Source: Cranoglanis bouderius (lineage: Eukaryota; Chordata; Actinopteri; Siluriformes; Cranoglanididae). Taken from it: a DNA stretch of 64,000 nucleotides. Below the pieces are notes generated by a model that saw only the letters and a program-made list of their open reading frames with translations, did not search any database and was not told where the DNA came from. Position 1 is the first letter of the stretch. Each line of letters starts with the position of its first letter. The position numbers were made by a program, and so were the translations under genes. The DNA is taken from assembly GCA_023630585.1 (NCBI GenBank), contig CM042540.1, forward strand, positions 10,936,074-11,000,073, read 5' to 3'. This document shows, piece after piece, positions 47,142-59,104 of this stretch.

Positions 47142-47144
47142 TGT

Positions 47145-47656
47145 GTTTATTCTCCATCCATTAAATTCATAATAGATGTCTCATCTGTTCAGAGTCTTTG
47201 GAATTAATCAAAAGTGGTAACATGATAATGTAAATTTGAGTTAAATAATCCTTGTTAACTACATGTGCCACATAGCTACAGTGCTAAACTAAAGGAGCAA
47301 ACATTTGGTCTAAGAGAAATACTGTATATATTTGGTCAGTGGATGAACTATTGCATAAAAGAGCATGATTAACTGAAGAGAACAAGACAATGCAAACACT
47401 CTCCATGACCTGATATACTTTTATGACAGATTAATGATTTTCTAGAAAAGCTACTTCTTTTAAGCGTCAAATATGAAATTTAAAATATGCATTTTTAGGA
47501 TCAATATTGAGTAGGTGGAAAGACGCTATGCTGACCAGTCAATAGTTCCTAGAAAACATTATTTCAGAGATCATAATCCATTTTACTAACACAAAGCCAT
47601 GTGTCAGCATCACATTACAATTAAAGAGAAAGATATACACAATATACAATATATAT

Positions 47657-47728
<72 letters not shown>

Positions 47729-48279
47729 CATTTAGAGCCACAAATGTGATCTGATGACAGCCTTTCAGATGATGGAAACAAAGCTGTATGTATGTGGACA
47801 CTACGGAAAGGCAAATAAACATGCTTATTCAACGAGAAGGCCTTTGTGTAAAAATTTGGAGTTGGGCCTGCAAGATGCTCTGCTCTGTGCATCTCTCAGA
47901 GATGATGGAGGTTGGCTTTATCACTATCGGTTGATCACACTAATCCACAGAGACAACTAATCAATACGAGCTGCTTTCCTGGGAAAGGATGCAGAATCCG
48001 CTCCCTACATGGACAGAAGAGGACAGTGAACATCATCGAAGCTGTCCACTGATATCATTCATAAGGTCTGTGCATGTGGAAGAACTATTTCAGCAGAGAC
48101 TATACACTGTGGGTTTATTTCTTTATATAGAACTGAGCATTATGACAGGATCATGTTGTAAGATGATTTTTTAAACAGATAAACCTTTGATCCATAATAT
48201 AACTGTGGTAGAATCAAATCCAAATCCAAACTAAGCTATGAGAACAATGCTACTAACAATTAAGGAAAATTTATGGCTC

Positions 48280-48280
<1 letters not shown>
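47145..48280. other. no gene; unique DNA with (AC)n-(AT)n
   Basis: A compound (AC)n-(AT)n array lies at 47657-47728. 47750-48010 is unique, GC-balanced DNA with a 68-codon plus frame lacking any known domain. Confidence 0.4.
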
Positions 48281-48283
<3 letters not shown>

Positions 48284-48365
<82 letters not shown>

Positions 48366-48743
48366 CAAATACTTGTATTTTGTAGTTGCACTACAAAATG
48401 CTCCAGGAAAGCTCTTTTCATGCTGAGCTAATCAAAATAACGACAGCTGATCACAGTTTAAAGTGAAATGGCTTTGTGTGCCATTGAGAAGGTGATTAGC
48501 TACACCTTATTGAGTTTACAAGTCATTTTTAGGAGGGGGGTGATCCTTTTTCTAACTCAGTGATTCTGGTTTTTTATTCATTTTTATTTTTTCTGACATG
48601 TTGGTGTTATATCTTTCACTTGGATGTTATAAGTTGCCCTGAGTAACTACAGCTGGATAAAACAACTGTGTCCGTTTTCATTTCAGGCTGAAAAGCAACA
48701 AAATGTGATTATTTTAAAGGGGGTGATTCTTTGCTATACCCAC

Positions 48744-48836
<93 letters not shown>
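48284..48836 (-). mobile_element. Tc1-like element, family A, solo end between two (TA)n arrays
   Basis: 48385-48747 is the reverse complement of the first 360 bp of the 57041-58656 copy, up to the terminal repeat (GGGTGATTCTTTGCTATACC then CACTGT). It is bounded by (TA)n arrays at 48284-48361 and 48748-48836. No transposase remains. Confidence 0.78.
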
Positions 48837-48838
<2 letters not shown>

Positions 48839-48839
48839 C

Positions 48840-49422
48840 CATTGACCTGTCCACATCATGTGTGTCTTGATGCACATCTGGATCTGAAATGTCAACCCAA
48901 CAGACTACAGACAAAAAGCTTCAATGCTTCACTTCCGCTAGATCAATACAAGTGCTACAATCTGGAATCACTTTCCATAACCTTCCCAAATCCATACGCA
49001 AGCTCAATTCACCAAAGACAGAGACTGAATGCAACAAGCCATTTGTATGAGACTTAACCCTGTTCCACAAAGCACTTCATCTTTTATAATGAATCCTCCT
49101 GCCTGCCTTAGGCAGAATAGTTAAACACAGACTCCAGAGATTCTTAGCCAGGCCTTTTTGCTTGAAATCAATACAGGAATTGATCCAACAGAGCTGAAAT
49201 GAAGCCTCAGTGTTTGAGCGATCTGCTAATGTTCCACACAAAACCCCAGAATAACATTTAGACCTTCTTATAAAGTGATGGCGCTCGTTAAAAATCAACA
49301 TGTTCCAGCCAAAATCTTTTATTCCCCTTTTCAGTTATGTGCATCAGCCTTCAGAGACCATACAAACAAAACAACAGAATGTAAAATGCTGTTAAATGTC
49401 TTGGAGGTGATGAATGTGTGCA

Positions 49423-49425
<3 letters not shown>
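48840..49425. other. no gene recognised
   Basis: Unique DNA with short frames that show no domain. Confidence 0.4.

Positions 49426-49502
<77 letters not shown>
49426..49502. repeat. (TA)n microsatellite
   Basis: About 37 TA units with one break, abutting the LINE fragment. Confidence 0.95.
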
Positions 49503-49503
<1 letters not shown>

Positions 49504-49509
49504 AATTTT

Positions 49510-50035
49510 CATGAACAGGATATCAAGACACAGCTACAGCTGAAGAGGTGTTAGGGGTAACATCCTTCTTATTTGCTGATGATGTTGTTCACTTGGCACC
49601 ATATTGGCACCAACTGGACTTCCAACACACACTTAAATGTTTCACTGCTGAATGTGAAATGGCTGCAATGAAAATCAGCAGCTCCATGTTCAAGGCCATG
49701 GTTCTCTCCTGAGGTCTCAGGTGAGACAAGAGACCTCGTCCCTCATGGAAAATTTTAGAGTCTTGGGATTTTATTCATGAGAGATGGAAAAAGAGTGGGT
49801 GACATTTACAAACAGCAGTGTTACAGTCATTGTATTGGTCTGTGCTGGTGTAGTAAAACGCTGTGGGTAGTGATGAAAAGAACAAGGTCGCAAGGACAGG
49901 CAGCAGAAATGAGGTTCCTCCACAGGGTTGCTGGGTTTACTCTCCATGATAGAGTGAAGCACTTGACAATCCAGAAGAGCCTTTCAGTAGAGCCACTGCT
50001 TCTCCAAACTGAGAGGAGCCAGCTGAAGGTGACCA
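49510..50035 (+). pseudogene. non-LTR retrotransposon reverse transcriptase fragment
   Basis: The plus strand encodes the catalytic box as LFADDVVHLAP near 49570. After a gap with frame breaks it continues with the C-terminal region, including QAAEMRFLHRVAGFTLHDRV (49880-49960) and SVEPLLLQTERSQLK (49985-50030). These segments match in order the C-terminal half of a common fish LINE polymerase. The 5' part is replaced by a (TA)n array and the 3' end fails near 50035. The related 3' end at 61995-62375 starts almost where this copy stops. Confidence 0.8.
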
Positions 50036-50239
50036 ATATAGGGAGCAAATACATTTTTAAAAATTGCCTGTCCTCTTTTTGCCTCCATTGGACAGAATTT
50101 ACCTCAGTCATAGTAAGTGTCCATGTTAACAAATTATTGTGTGTTCAATATTTTGCAAAATATCATATAACCAGTTATCCGCTATTGATTCAATCTGAGC
50201 TCTGGTTTAATCCTAAACAAATCAACCAAGTCACGAAAT

Positions 50240-50751
50240 TGTTAGATCCCCCCTCGCACTGATCACAGATGCAAGCAGTGTGCAGGAACTGACCTAAGCA
50301 CGAGCAGCACACGCAGCGTGCGCTTCCGGGTTCAGTGACATTGACTTTGTTTACGACCTACACGTGTGTTTTGTTGTGGTTTATGTCCTGTCTCTGCCCA
50401 TGTTCTGTTACTGGGTGTCTAATGTCTCAGCTGTTCTGTGTTATCCCCGTTGATTACATTTGGTATTTAAACCCCCGTGTTTCTTTGTACCGATGCAAAG
50501 TATATGCTCCATTCCTTGTGTTTAAGATGATACCAAGCCTTTATATCACTCTGCTCGTGTTTAAATTATTGACCCAGTTCTGCCTAGTGTTTTGGATTTT
50601 GCCTTGCCTCTGACATTCTGTTTCTTCATCGCCTGACTTTTTGCCTGTTTCCTGTTTACGATTCTTGCTTACGATTTGGATTTGTCTGCCTGATTATTAT
50701 TAAAGGAATTCTACCTGCATTTGCATCTGCATCGTCATCCCACACGTGACG
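50240..50751 (+). mobile_element. solo LTR with target duplication
   Basis: Starts TGTTAGATCCCCCCTCGC and ends CACACGTGACG (final A changed to G). The flanking 5-mers GAAAT (50235-50239 and 50752-50756) are identical. Inside are CAGTGACATTGACTTTGTTT, a TATTTAAACCCCCGTGTTTC block and TGCATTTGCATCTGCATCG near the end. It is clearly related to the LTR of the gag-only element (15830-16342). A solo LTR forms by recombination between the two LTRs of a full insertion. Confidence 0.85.
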
Positions 50752-50917
50752 GAAATGAGTTAAGAAATACATTTTCAGTGGAAATGTATCATTCAAGAGT
50801 AAATTCTTGAAAATAACGTAGGGATTAAACTGTAAGTATCATGGAGACCTTCAAGCTCCAAGTTTTACCACTACAGTCTCCCAAATCAGTCAATTAAACA
50901 AGTGCAGTGCAAAAATA

Positions 50918-51181
50918 AACCACATGGCTTAGTGGTTAGCACATTTGCTGCACCTCCAGGGTTCCACCAGGTTTCCTCCGGTTTCCTTCCCCAGTCCAAA
51001 TACATGCGTTGTAGGCTGATTGGCATTTACTGATTGTCCGTAGTGTGTGAATGGGTGTGGGATTGTGCCCTGCGATGGGTTGGCACCCTGCCCAGGGTGT
51101 CCCTTGCCTTGTGCCCCTAGGATAGGCTCCAGGCCCCCCCCCCCAACCCAGTGTAGGAAAGGCAGTATGGAAAATGGATGG
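50918..51181 (+). mobile_element. SINE family 1 copy, box B deleted
   Basis: Box A TGGCTTAGTGGTTA is kept, but the text jumps from CACCTCCAGGGTTC to CCGGTTTCCTTCCCCAG, losing box B. The body and tail (GGAAAATGGATGG) follow as in 19861-20216. Confidence 0.75.
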
Positions 51182-51192
51182 CAGGAATCATG

Positions 51193-52399
51193 TACAGTGG
51201 GGGAAAAAAGTATTTGATCCCCTGCTGATTTTGTACGTTTGCCCACTGAAAAAGAAATTATCAGTCTATGATTTTAATGGTAGGTGTATTTTAACAGTGG
51301 GAGACAGAATAACAACAAAAAAATCCAGAAAAACGCATTTCAGAAAAGTTATAAATTGATTTGCATTTTAATGAGGGAAATAAGTATTTGAACCCTTTGA
51401 CTTAATACTTGGTGGCAAAACCCTTGTTGGCAATAACAGAGGTCAGAGGTCGGTTTCTTGTAGTTGGCCACCAGGTTTGCACACATCTCAGGAGGGATTT
51501 TGTCCCACTCCTCTTTGCAGATCCTCTCCAAGTCATTAAGGTCATTTTCAATGCCCTGGCTAAGGGAAGGAGGTTCTCACCCAAGATTTGACGGTGCATG
51601 GCCCCGTCCATCGTCTCTTTGATGCGGTGCAATTGTCCTGTCCCCTTAGCAGAAAAACACCCCCAAAGCATAATGTTCCCACCTCCATTTTTGACGGTGG
51701 GGATGGTGTTATGACTTGGGGTCATAGGCAGCATTCCTCCTCCTCCAAACACGGTGAGTTGAGTTGATGCCAAAGAGATCTGACCACACCTGACCACAAC
51801 AATTTCACCCAGTTCTCCTCTGAATCATTCAGGCAAACCTCAGATGGGCCTGTACATGTGCTTTCTTGAGCAGGGGGACCTTGCAGGCGCTACAGGATTT
51901 CAGTCCTTCACGGCATAGTGTGTTACCAATTGTTTTCTTGGTGACTATGGTCCGAGCTGCCTTGAGATCATTAACAAGATCCTCCCGTGTAGTTCTGGGC
52001 TGATTCCTCACCATTCTCATGATCATTGAAATCTTGTCCCTGACATCCTTGGACAGCTCTTTGGTCTTGGCCATGGTGGAGAGTTTGGAATCTGATTGAT
52101 TGATTGCTTCTGTGGACAGGTGTCTTTTTACAGGTACAGGCTCATTACCTGTGTAAAAGACACCTGGGAGCCAGAAATCTTGCTGACTGATAGGGGATCA
52201 AATACTTATTTCCCTTATTAAAATGCAAATCAATTTATAACTTTTTTGAAATGCATTTTTCTGGATTTTTTTTTTGTTGTTATTCTGTCTCTCACTGTTA
52301 AAATACACCTACCATTAAAATTATAGACTGATCATTTCTTTGTCAGTGGGCACACGTACAAAATAAGCAGGGGATCAAATACTTTTTTCCCCCACTGTA
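51193..52399 (-). mobile_element. Tc1-like element, family B, copy 2, core deleted
   Basis: Both ends are at TA: CAGTGGGGGAAAAAAGTA (51195) and the inverted copy ending CCCCCACTGTA (52399). Length 1,207 bp. Confidence 0.9.
51402..52074 (-). pseudogene. Tc1 transposase, family B copy 2, two internal deletions
   Basis: Starts MAKTKELSKDVRDK at 52074 and jumps to ISMIMRMVRNQPRTT, so most of the first helix-turn-helix is deleted here but not in copy 1. The catalytic-core deletion has the same junction as in copy 1 (ALKM followed by TLMTWRGSAKRSGTKSL in the shifted frame). The tail ends VIANKGFATKY and is better kept than in copy 1. Confidence 0.85.
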
Positions 52400-53045
52400 A
52401 CACAGTGACATGAAAAATAGGGTTGATCACAGAAAGAGGAATCATGAGAGGAAAAAAGAATGGTCATAACATTTTTCCAATTTTCCTCTGAATTTTCCAA
52501 TTTAGAGACACTCAGATTCATTCAGTCACCATTGCTAAACAACTTTTCCCTGATACACGCTGATCTGAATCAGTGCCTTGGGATGAACGATACTGAGACT
52601 GGTGCATTGATTTGAATATGTAAATCTTCACACCATACTAAAGTGCTTTTTTTTGTTTTGTTTTTTTGTTTATTTTTTTTTTCTTTGCAATTATATTATA
52701 GAATTACATTTCTCCAATTCTTATACCAAAGGTATTTATCATTACAGTTTTGAATTCCATTATGTTTTCCTGAACCCCTGCTGAGTGCACTAACTGTCAT
52801 AAAGCAGTAAATAGAAAATATTACACAATCAATCCAATCTGTACATAACATATTACAGCCCAGCCTGAGACCTTTGGCTCTCTTCATGTACAAACGAATC
52901 ATTGCAATGACTGAAAAAAAAAGAAGCACAGTTTGGTCACGCTGCTCTTGACAAAATAGGTTATTCACCATGCTGGCACTGACAGCTCCAACAGGTACAA
53001 TTTCTGCCTCTGACATCCATGATATGGAAGTCTGTCAACTAATGG
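52400..53045. other. no gene; unique DNA
   Basis: T-rich stretch at 52648-52690. The 106-codon minus frame (52696-53016) has no recognisable domain. Confidence 0.4.
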
Positions 53046-53049
53046 GGCT

Positions 53050-53720
53050 TTTATAACATTCGTATCTCAATGTCGCCTTTTCAGCTGACAGTCTTCTGTC
53101 ACGGTACTTGACTCATTACTGGAAAGTGGACACTGGGGTTTGAGGGTCTGACATAAAAGAGCTGTAGCCCTTTGTGTAAATGGCCACATTAATCTCGCTT
53201 TTAACGAACACTGATGGCAGTCCGGAGGGATTTTTTTTACTTTTCTTTTCTTTTTTTTCTTTTTTTTTTTTTTTATGAATCCATGAGCACACACAAAGGC
53301 ATGCGTTTAGCACTGTCTGAAAAACCAGGATATTAAAATGAGATGTCTGACAGCACCACCAAAATGAATGGCCCATTTAATTACCCTGTGGACAGCCATT
53401 ATTATGACATTTAGTGAGGTATTTTGGGTGGCAGACAGGAATCATTTAGAGCGCATTTTAAGTGCACAAAGCGTGCCAAGGTCACATCGTCATAGTCAGT
53501 GCACTCCTGAACAAAAAATGATAATGAGGGATGACGTGAATGCTTCTATGTTCTCAATGCACATCGACCGGCAAAAAAAAAGTAAAAATCACACTGGCAC
53601 AGATATATCATCCTGCATGTGGAGCACATTGCTAATACTCCAGCCACATGGATTTAGGGTAGATAGCGTGATCTCTGAGTTTAAAAGACTGTACACTAAT
53701 GTAAACCAAAATGTGTTTAA
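53050..53720. promoter_or_regulatory. possible conserved enhancer-like block
   Basis: Unique DNA of balanced composition, interrupted only by a T-rich tract (53231-53275). It holds GCCCATTTAATTACCCTGTG (homeodomain core), GACAGCCATTATTATGACAT, and GTGCCAAGGTCACATCG, an extended nuclear receptor half-site (CAAGGTCA). A 120-codon plus frame (53368-53730) is open but reads as no known protein. The dense, repeat-free texture resembles vertebrate conserved non-coding elements; conservation is untested. Confidence 0.3.
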
Positions 53721-53796
53721 AATGCTGTAGGTTAATTCCATCAAATGAACATTTTGCTATTGAAATGCTTTACATAATATCATAAAACTTCTTTTG

Positions 53797-54068
53797 TGTC
53801 ACATTAATGCTGGATTTGGTGTTAAACTTCACTCCCCAGAACACCATGCAGCATATAAATATGGCCACAGAGGACTACAACACCCAACCACCACAGACAC
53901 TGTCACATTCACGGTCACCATCTTACTAATCACACACACCTGTGCACAATTTCTGCCAGACTGTTTAATGACTCAATATGATTTTGCCTGAAGATTTTGA
54001 ACTGAGTTCAAGTTTTTATCAATAAAGCTTCCTTATCCTGCACTTGCATCCATTCCTGCTGCCTGACA
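53797..54068 (+). mobile_element. short solo LTR
   Basis: Ends are TGTCACATTAATG and CTGCCTGACA, a perfect TGTCA/TGACA inverted pair. It has a CATATAAATATGG promoter-like box and TCAATAAAGC followed by CCTGCACTTGCATCC near the 3' end. Flanks TTTTG and TTGTG differ at one base, so the target duplication is only likely. Confidence 0.6.
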
Positions 54069-54118
54069 TTGTGCATAAGTTTTGCTTTATTAAGCATTTC
54101 CATTAAACATTTCATGTC

Positions 54119-54355
54119 ATGTCACCCACTCTCACATCAAACTCTAATTGCCAGAATTCCATGCCACAGCTTGACACTTCTTAATCAAATTCTAGTTCCT
54201 AAGAACGATCTAGCACATGACCCACTTCCAAGATCACCATCACATTGCTGAGTCAACACATCTGTTCACACTCCCTTTATAAAACGGATTTTCTCTATCG
54301 TTTGGTGTGAAGTCTTGCTCCTAGCACACCACTAGTAATGATTTTAAGCTTTTTT
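54119..54355 (+). mobile_element. LTR fragment, related to 58866-59100
   Basis: Starts TGTCACCCACTCTCACATC and has CCCTTTATAAAACGGATTTT followed by GTGTGAAGTCTTGCTC. The similar order at 58866-59100 (TGTCACATCACC, then ACTGGATTTTCAATGTGAAG) suggests two truncated copies of one LTR family. Confidence 0.4.
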
Positions 54356-54644
54356 TTCTGGTTGTTATTTTGGTATTGACCGTGTTTGTTTTGTGTACTT
54401 TTTTTTGTTTTGTGTATGTTTGTTTTGTGACTCCCACATGACCTTCTGTATGTGATTTATTTATTTATTTATTTATTTGCAATTACACCCAGAACAAGCC
54501 TCATTCCTGACACATGTATATTGCAAATACATGGTACATGCACATGTTTTCTTTTGTTTTGGTTTCTTGACTTTTCAATTTCTTACTATTAATAGGCTAC
54601 TAATAATAGCCAAAAAATAACTAATAATAGTCACAACAGTAGAA

Positions 54645-55545
54645 TGGGCATGGGGCTCCTGAGTGGTGCAACAGAAAATAATAATAATTTGTTACATTTG
54701 TATAGTGCTTTTCTAGACACTCAAAGCGCTTTACATAGTATGGGGGGAAATCTCCTCAACCACCACCAGTGTGTAGCATCCACCTGGATGATAGACGGCA
54801 GCCATGGTGTGCCAGAACGCCCACCACACACCAGCTACTGGTGTCGAGGGGAGGAGAGTGATATAGCCAATTCAGGGATGGAGTTTATTAGGGGGCCATG
54901 ATAGATAAGGGCCAATGGGGGAATTTTACCAGGACACCGGGGTGATACCCCTACTCTTTACGAGAAATGTCCTGGGATTTTTAATGACCACAGAGAGTCA
55001 GGACCTCGGTTTAACGTCTCGTCCAAAAGACAGTGCTCATTTTACAGTATATTGTCCCCATCACTATACTGGGGCATTAGGACCCACACAGACTACAGGG
55101 AGAGCATCACCTGCTGGCCTCCCTAATACCACTTCCTACAGCAACCTTAGTTTTCCCCAGGAGGTCTCCCTTCCAAGTACTGGCTAGGCTCAACCCTACT
55201 TAGCTTCAGCGGAAAACCAACCAAGAACTGCAGGGTGATATGGCTCTGGCAAAAGTGTTCACCCTATTGTAAAAGAAGCACAAATTAGCCATACTATCTG
55301 GGTGAGAGTGATGTCATATACTTTCACCCCTGTCAATCACAGCAACACTAGCCAAATGTGGGTGTCTGTGAGCTCATGTCTGCAGAAGAAGGTAGTTGGC
55401 ACTTTTCTCCAATGTGATTGCTGCCCTGTGATGCAGCTCAAAAAGACATGGTTGGCTGGCATCACATTATGGAGGAAGCATGTGTTAGCCTTCACCTTCC
55501 ATGGTTGGTAGCTTTCATATGACAGGTAACAGACTTGGAGAGGGG
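54645..55545 (+). mobile_element. SINE family 4 copy split by a 5S-type SINE
   Basis: The head GGGGCTCCTGAGTGGTGCAA (54652-54671) is the family 4 box A. The sequence that normally follows (GTAAAAGCGTTCGCCCTAT-like) appears only at 55250 as AAAAGTGTTCACCCTATTGT. The body then runs to about 55545 (GGAGGAAGCATGTGTTAGCC). The intervening 54675-55249 is another SINE. An AAAA-like repeat at the junctions may be the target duplication. Confidence 0.65.
54675..55249 (-). mobile_element. 5S-rRNA-derived SINE
   Basis: On the minus strand the head (55249 to about 55155) resembles the internal part of 5S rRNA: ATATCACCCTGCAG, then GAAGCTAAGTAGGGTTGAGC and CCAGTACTTGGAAGGGAGAC. This region carries the 5S-type internal RNA polymerase III promoter. 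The body follows, and the tail GTAAAGCGCTTTGAGTGTCT then AGAAAAGCACTATACAAATG is the L2-type LINE tail. It ends in an ATT repeat. The 85- and 90-codon plus frames inside it are not genes. Confidence 0.8.
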
Positions 55546-55686
55546 TAAAATACAGAATACACACAATCAGTGTCCTTATTACTATTGTACAGTTTCTTAT
55601 ATTGTGGTATAATAGGAATAAAGCATTTCAGGATGTGCTGATATTGGAAAATAATTATCCTCACCATGGAAACAGTAGTTCCACTT

Positions 55687-56134
55687 TGCCACACCCTGTC
55701 ATACAGAGGCACTCAGCGTGCATAGCAGCCTGCCCCCATGTTGTTAAGTGTTTGTTTACATTGCCAGTGTTTTTGTTTTTGTTCATGTCTTGTCTCCACC
55801 CATGTCTTGTCATTGGTTGTCTCCCTAATGTGTCATGATTACTCTCACCTGTGTTCAGTTTGCCCTTGATTAGTTTGTGTATTTATAACCCTCAGTTTCT
55901 TTGTTTGTCATGTAGTAGACACTCTGTGTCACTGTGTACCAGTCTATACCAAGCTGTTGATTATTGATTGTCTTACTGGGTTTGATCTCGTTCCACTTTT
56001 CTCATATTGCTCTTGCAGAGTCTTGTTTGTTTGTTTCATCACCTGACCCTTACCTGACTCTTTTGTTTAGTTTGCTACTTTTAAATAAAACCATTGAGTA
56101 CCTGCACTTGCATCCTCAGTTGTATCCTGGCACA
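55687..56134 (+). mobile_element. LTR, probably solo, Ty3/gypsy-type
   Basis: Contains TTCATGTCTTGTCTCCACCC, TTGTGTATTTATAACCCTCA (TATA-like) and TTAAATAAAACC (polyadenylation signal), followed by CCTGCACTTGCATCCTCAG, in the same order as in 15830-16342. I could not find a clean 5-bp duplication, so its exact ends are uncertain. Confidence 0.6.
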
Positions 56135-56139
56135 TGCTT

Positions 56140-57018
<879 letters not shown>

Positions 57019-57040
57019 CTCTCAGAAAATGGTACTGATC

Positions 57041-58457
57041 TATAGTGGGTATAGAAAAGAATCACCCCCTTTAAAATAATCAGATTTTGTTGCGTTTCAG
57101 CCTGAAATGAAGATGGACACAGTTTTTGTTTTATCCAGCTGTATTTACTCAGTGCAACTTATAACATCCAAGTGAAAGATATAACACCAACATTTCAGAA
57201 AAAAATTAAAAACCAGAAACACTGAGTTGGAAAAAGGATCACCTCCCTCCTAAAAATGACTTGTAAACTCAATAAGGTGTAGGTAATCACCTTCTCAATG
57301 GCACACAAAGCCATTTGACTTTCAACTGTGATCAGCTGTGGTCATTTTGATTAGCTCAGCATGAAAAGAGCTTTCCTGGAGCATTTTTCAGTCCTTGGTA
57401 GTGCAACTGAAGCAAACAACCAACTATGAGTGGCAAGGCACTGTCAAAAGATCTCCGGGATAAAGTTGTGGACAGGCACAATTCAGGAGATTGATACACA
57501 ATAATTTCGAACGCTTTATAAATGCCTAGAAGCACAGTGAAGTCTATTATTAAGAAGTGGAAGGTATTTGGTACAAAATAGACCCTCCCTGGATCAGGAC
57601 GTCGCATCAAACTGGATGAAAGAGCCAGGAGGAAACTGGTCAGAGAGGCTACCAAGAGGCCTACAGCAACTCTGAAGCAGTTGCAGGAATTTATGACAAA
57701 GAGTGGTCCATTGTGTGCATTTGACAACAATATCACAAATTCTCCACAAATGTGGCTTGTATGGGAGGGTTGCAAGAAAAAAGCCACCCACAACTGAGCT
57801 TTGGCAAAACACACCTTGAAGATTCGGAGGCCACATGGAAAAAGGTGTTATGGTCAGATGAGACTAAAATTGAATTATTTGGCCTCAACACCAAACAATA
57901 TGTCTGATGGAAATCAATACAGCTCACCATCCAAATAACACCATTCCTACAGTAAAGCATGGAGGTGGTAATATCCTGTTATGGGGGTGTTTCTCTGCAG
58001 CAGGGACTGGAGCACTTGAGTCAGGATAGAAGGAAAAATGGATGGGGCAAAATACAATCAAATTCCTGAGGAAAATCTGCTGCCCTCTGCCAGAAAGTTG
58101 TCAATGGGAAGAAGATTTACCTTCCAACATGACAATGACCCAAAGCACACAGCAAAACTGACCACACAGTGGTTGAAGGAGAAAAAGGTGAATGTCCTTG
58201 CATGGCCTAGTCAGAGCCCAGACTTAAACCCCACTAAAAATCTGTGGAATGGCTTGAAGACTGCAGTCCACAAACAGTCAACATCAAATTTAACTGAACT
58301 TGAGCAGTTCTGCAAAGAAGAGTGGGCAAATATTGCAAAGTCTAGATGTGCAAAGTTAGTAGAGACATATCCCAACAGACTAAAGGCCGTAATTGAAGCA
58401 AAAGGTGGTTCAACAAAATACTGACACAAGGGGTGATCCTTTTTCCAACTCAGTGAA

Positions 58458-58497
<40 letters not shown>

Positions 58498-58656
58498 CTG
58501 ACATGTTGGTGTTATATCTTTCACTTGGATGCTATAAGTTGCTCTGAGTAAATACAGCTGGATAAAACAAAAACTGTGTCCGTCTTCATTTCAGGCTGAA
58601 AAGCAACAAAATGTGATTATTTTAAAGGGGGGTGATTCTTTTCTATACCCACTGTA
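57041..58656 (+). mobile_element. Tc1-like element, family A, full-length copy
   Basis: Starts TATAGTGGGTATAGAAAAGAA and ends with the inverted TTCTTTTCTATACCCACTGTA at 58656. The inverted arms are about 200 bp. Length 1,616 bp, normal for the family. A poly-T tract of about 40 (58457-58497) has grown near the right arm. Confidence 0.92.
57426..58424 (+). pseudogene. Tc1 transposase, family A copy 3, catalytic Glu lost
   Basis: Starts MSGKALSKDLRDKVVDRHN at 57426. Frame breaks then lie near 57500 and 57585. The C-terminal frame 58038-58424 is open. HDNDPKHT (second Asp) is intact, but the segment that should read PIENLW reads SPDLNPTKNLW, so the third catalytic residue Glu is Lys. The end (after RLKAVIE) also differs from copies 1 and 2. 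Neither the frame nor the active site could support transposition. Confidence 0.88.
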
Positions 58657-58865
58657 TATTATTCTCTGTCACTGTAATGCTACCCTAAAATAAACACGTT
58701 TTGTACCTTTAGTATGAATCTCTTAAAGGTACACCATGTCCATGTTTCAAAGTGAAAGATAGATACAAAAGATACAAAAGGTACAAAAGAAAGAGGTACC
58801 ACACTATTAACAAGGAAAGGTACAGTCTAGTACTTTTTTTTTTCTGAGAGTGTATTATTATTGTC

Positions 58866-59100
58866 ACATCACCATTTACCAGAAACTCTAACTTTCTAGA
58901 ATCCTGTTTCTAAACATAAAATGTCTGCAACTGACTCAATTTCCCAGTAGTCTACCTAACTACAAACCACAGCACATGTTCAACCATGTCATCCATTCAT
59001 CAGGTCACAATCACCAGACTCACACACAGACACACTATAGATAGACTGGATTTTCAATGTGAAGTAGTGTCTAGTGTTTGCGTAGATTAACTAGTTTGTG
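58866..59100 (+). mobile_element. LTR fragment, related to 54119-54355
   Basis: Starts TGTCACATCACCATTTACC and contains TCTAACTTTCTAGAATCCTG and ACTGGATTTTCAATGTGAAG. The 3' part is missing. Confidence 0.4.
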
Positions 59101-59104
59101 TAAT

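Noticed and set aside
49777..50262. 161-codon frame as a separate host gene
   Set aside because: The middle matches the C-terminal part of a LINE polymerase and the end runs into unrelated DNA and the solo LTR.
55155..55249. 5S rRNA gene
   Set aside because: Only the internal part resembles 5S rRNA, with changes in between, and it is joined to a SINE body and LINE-type tail.
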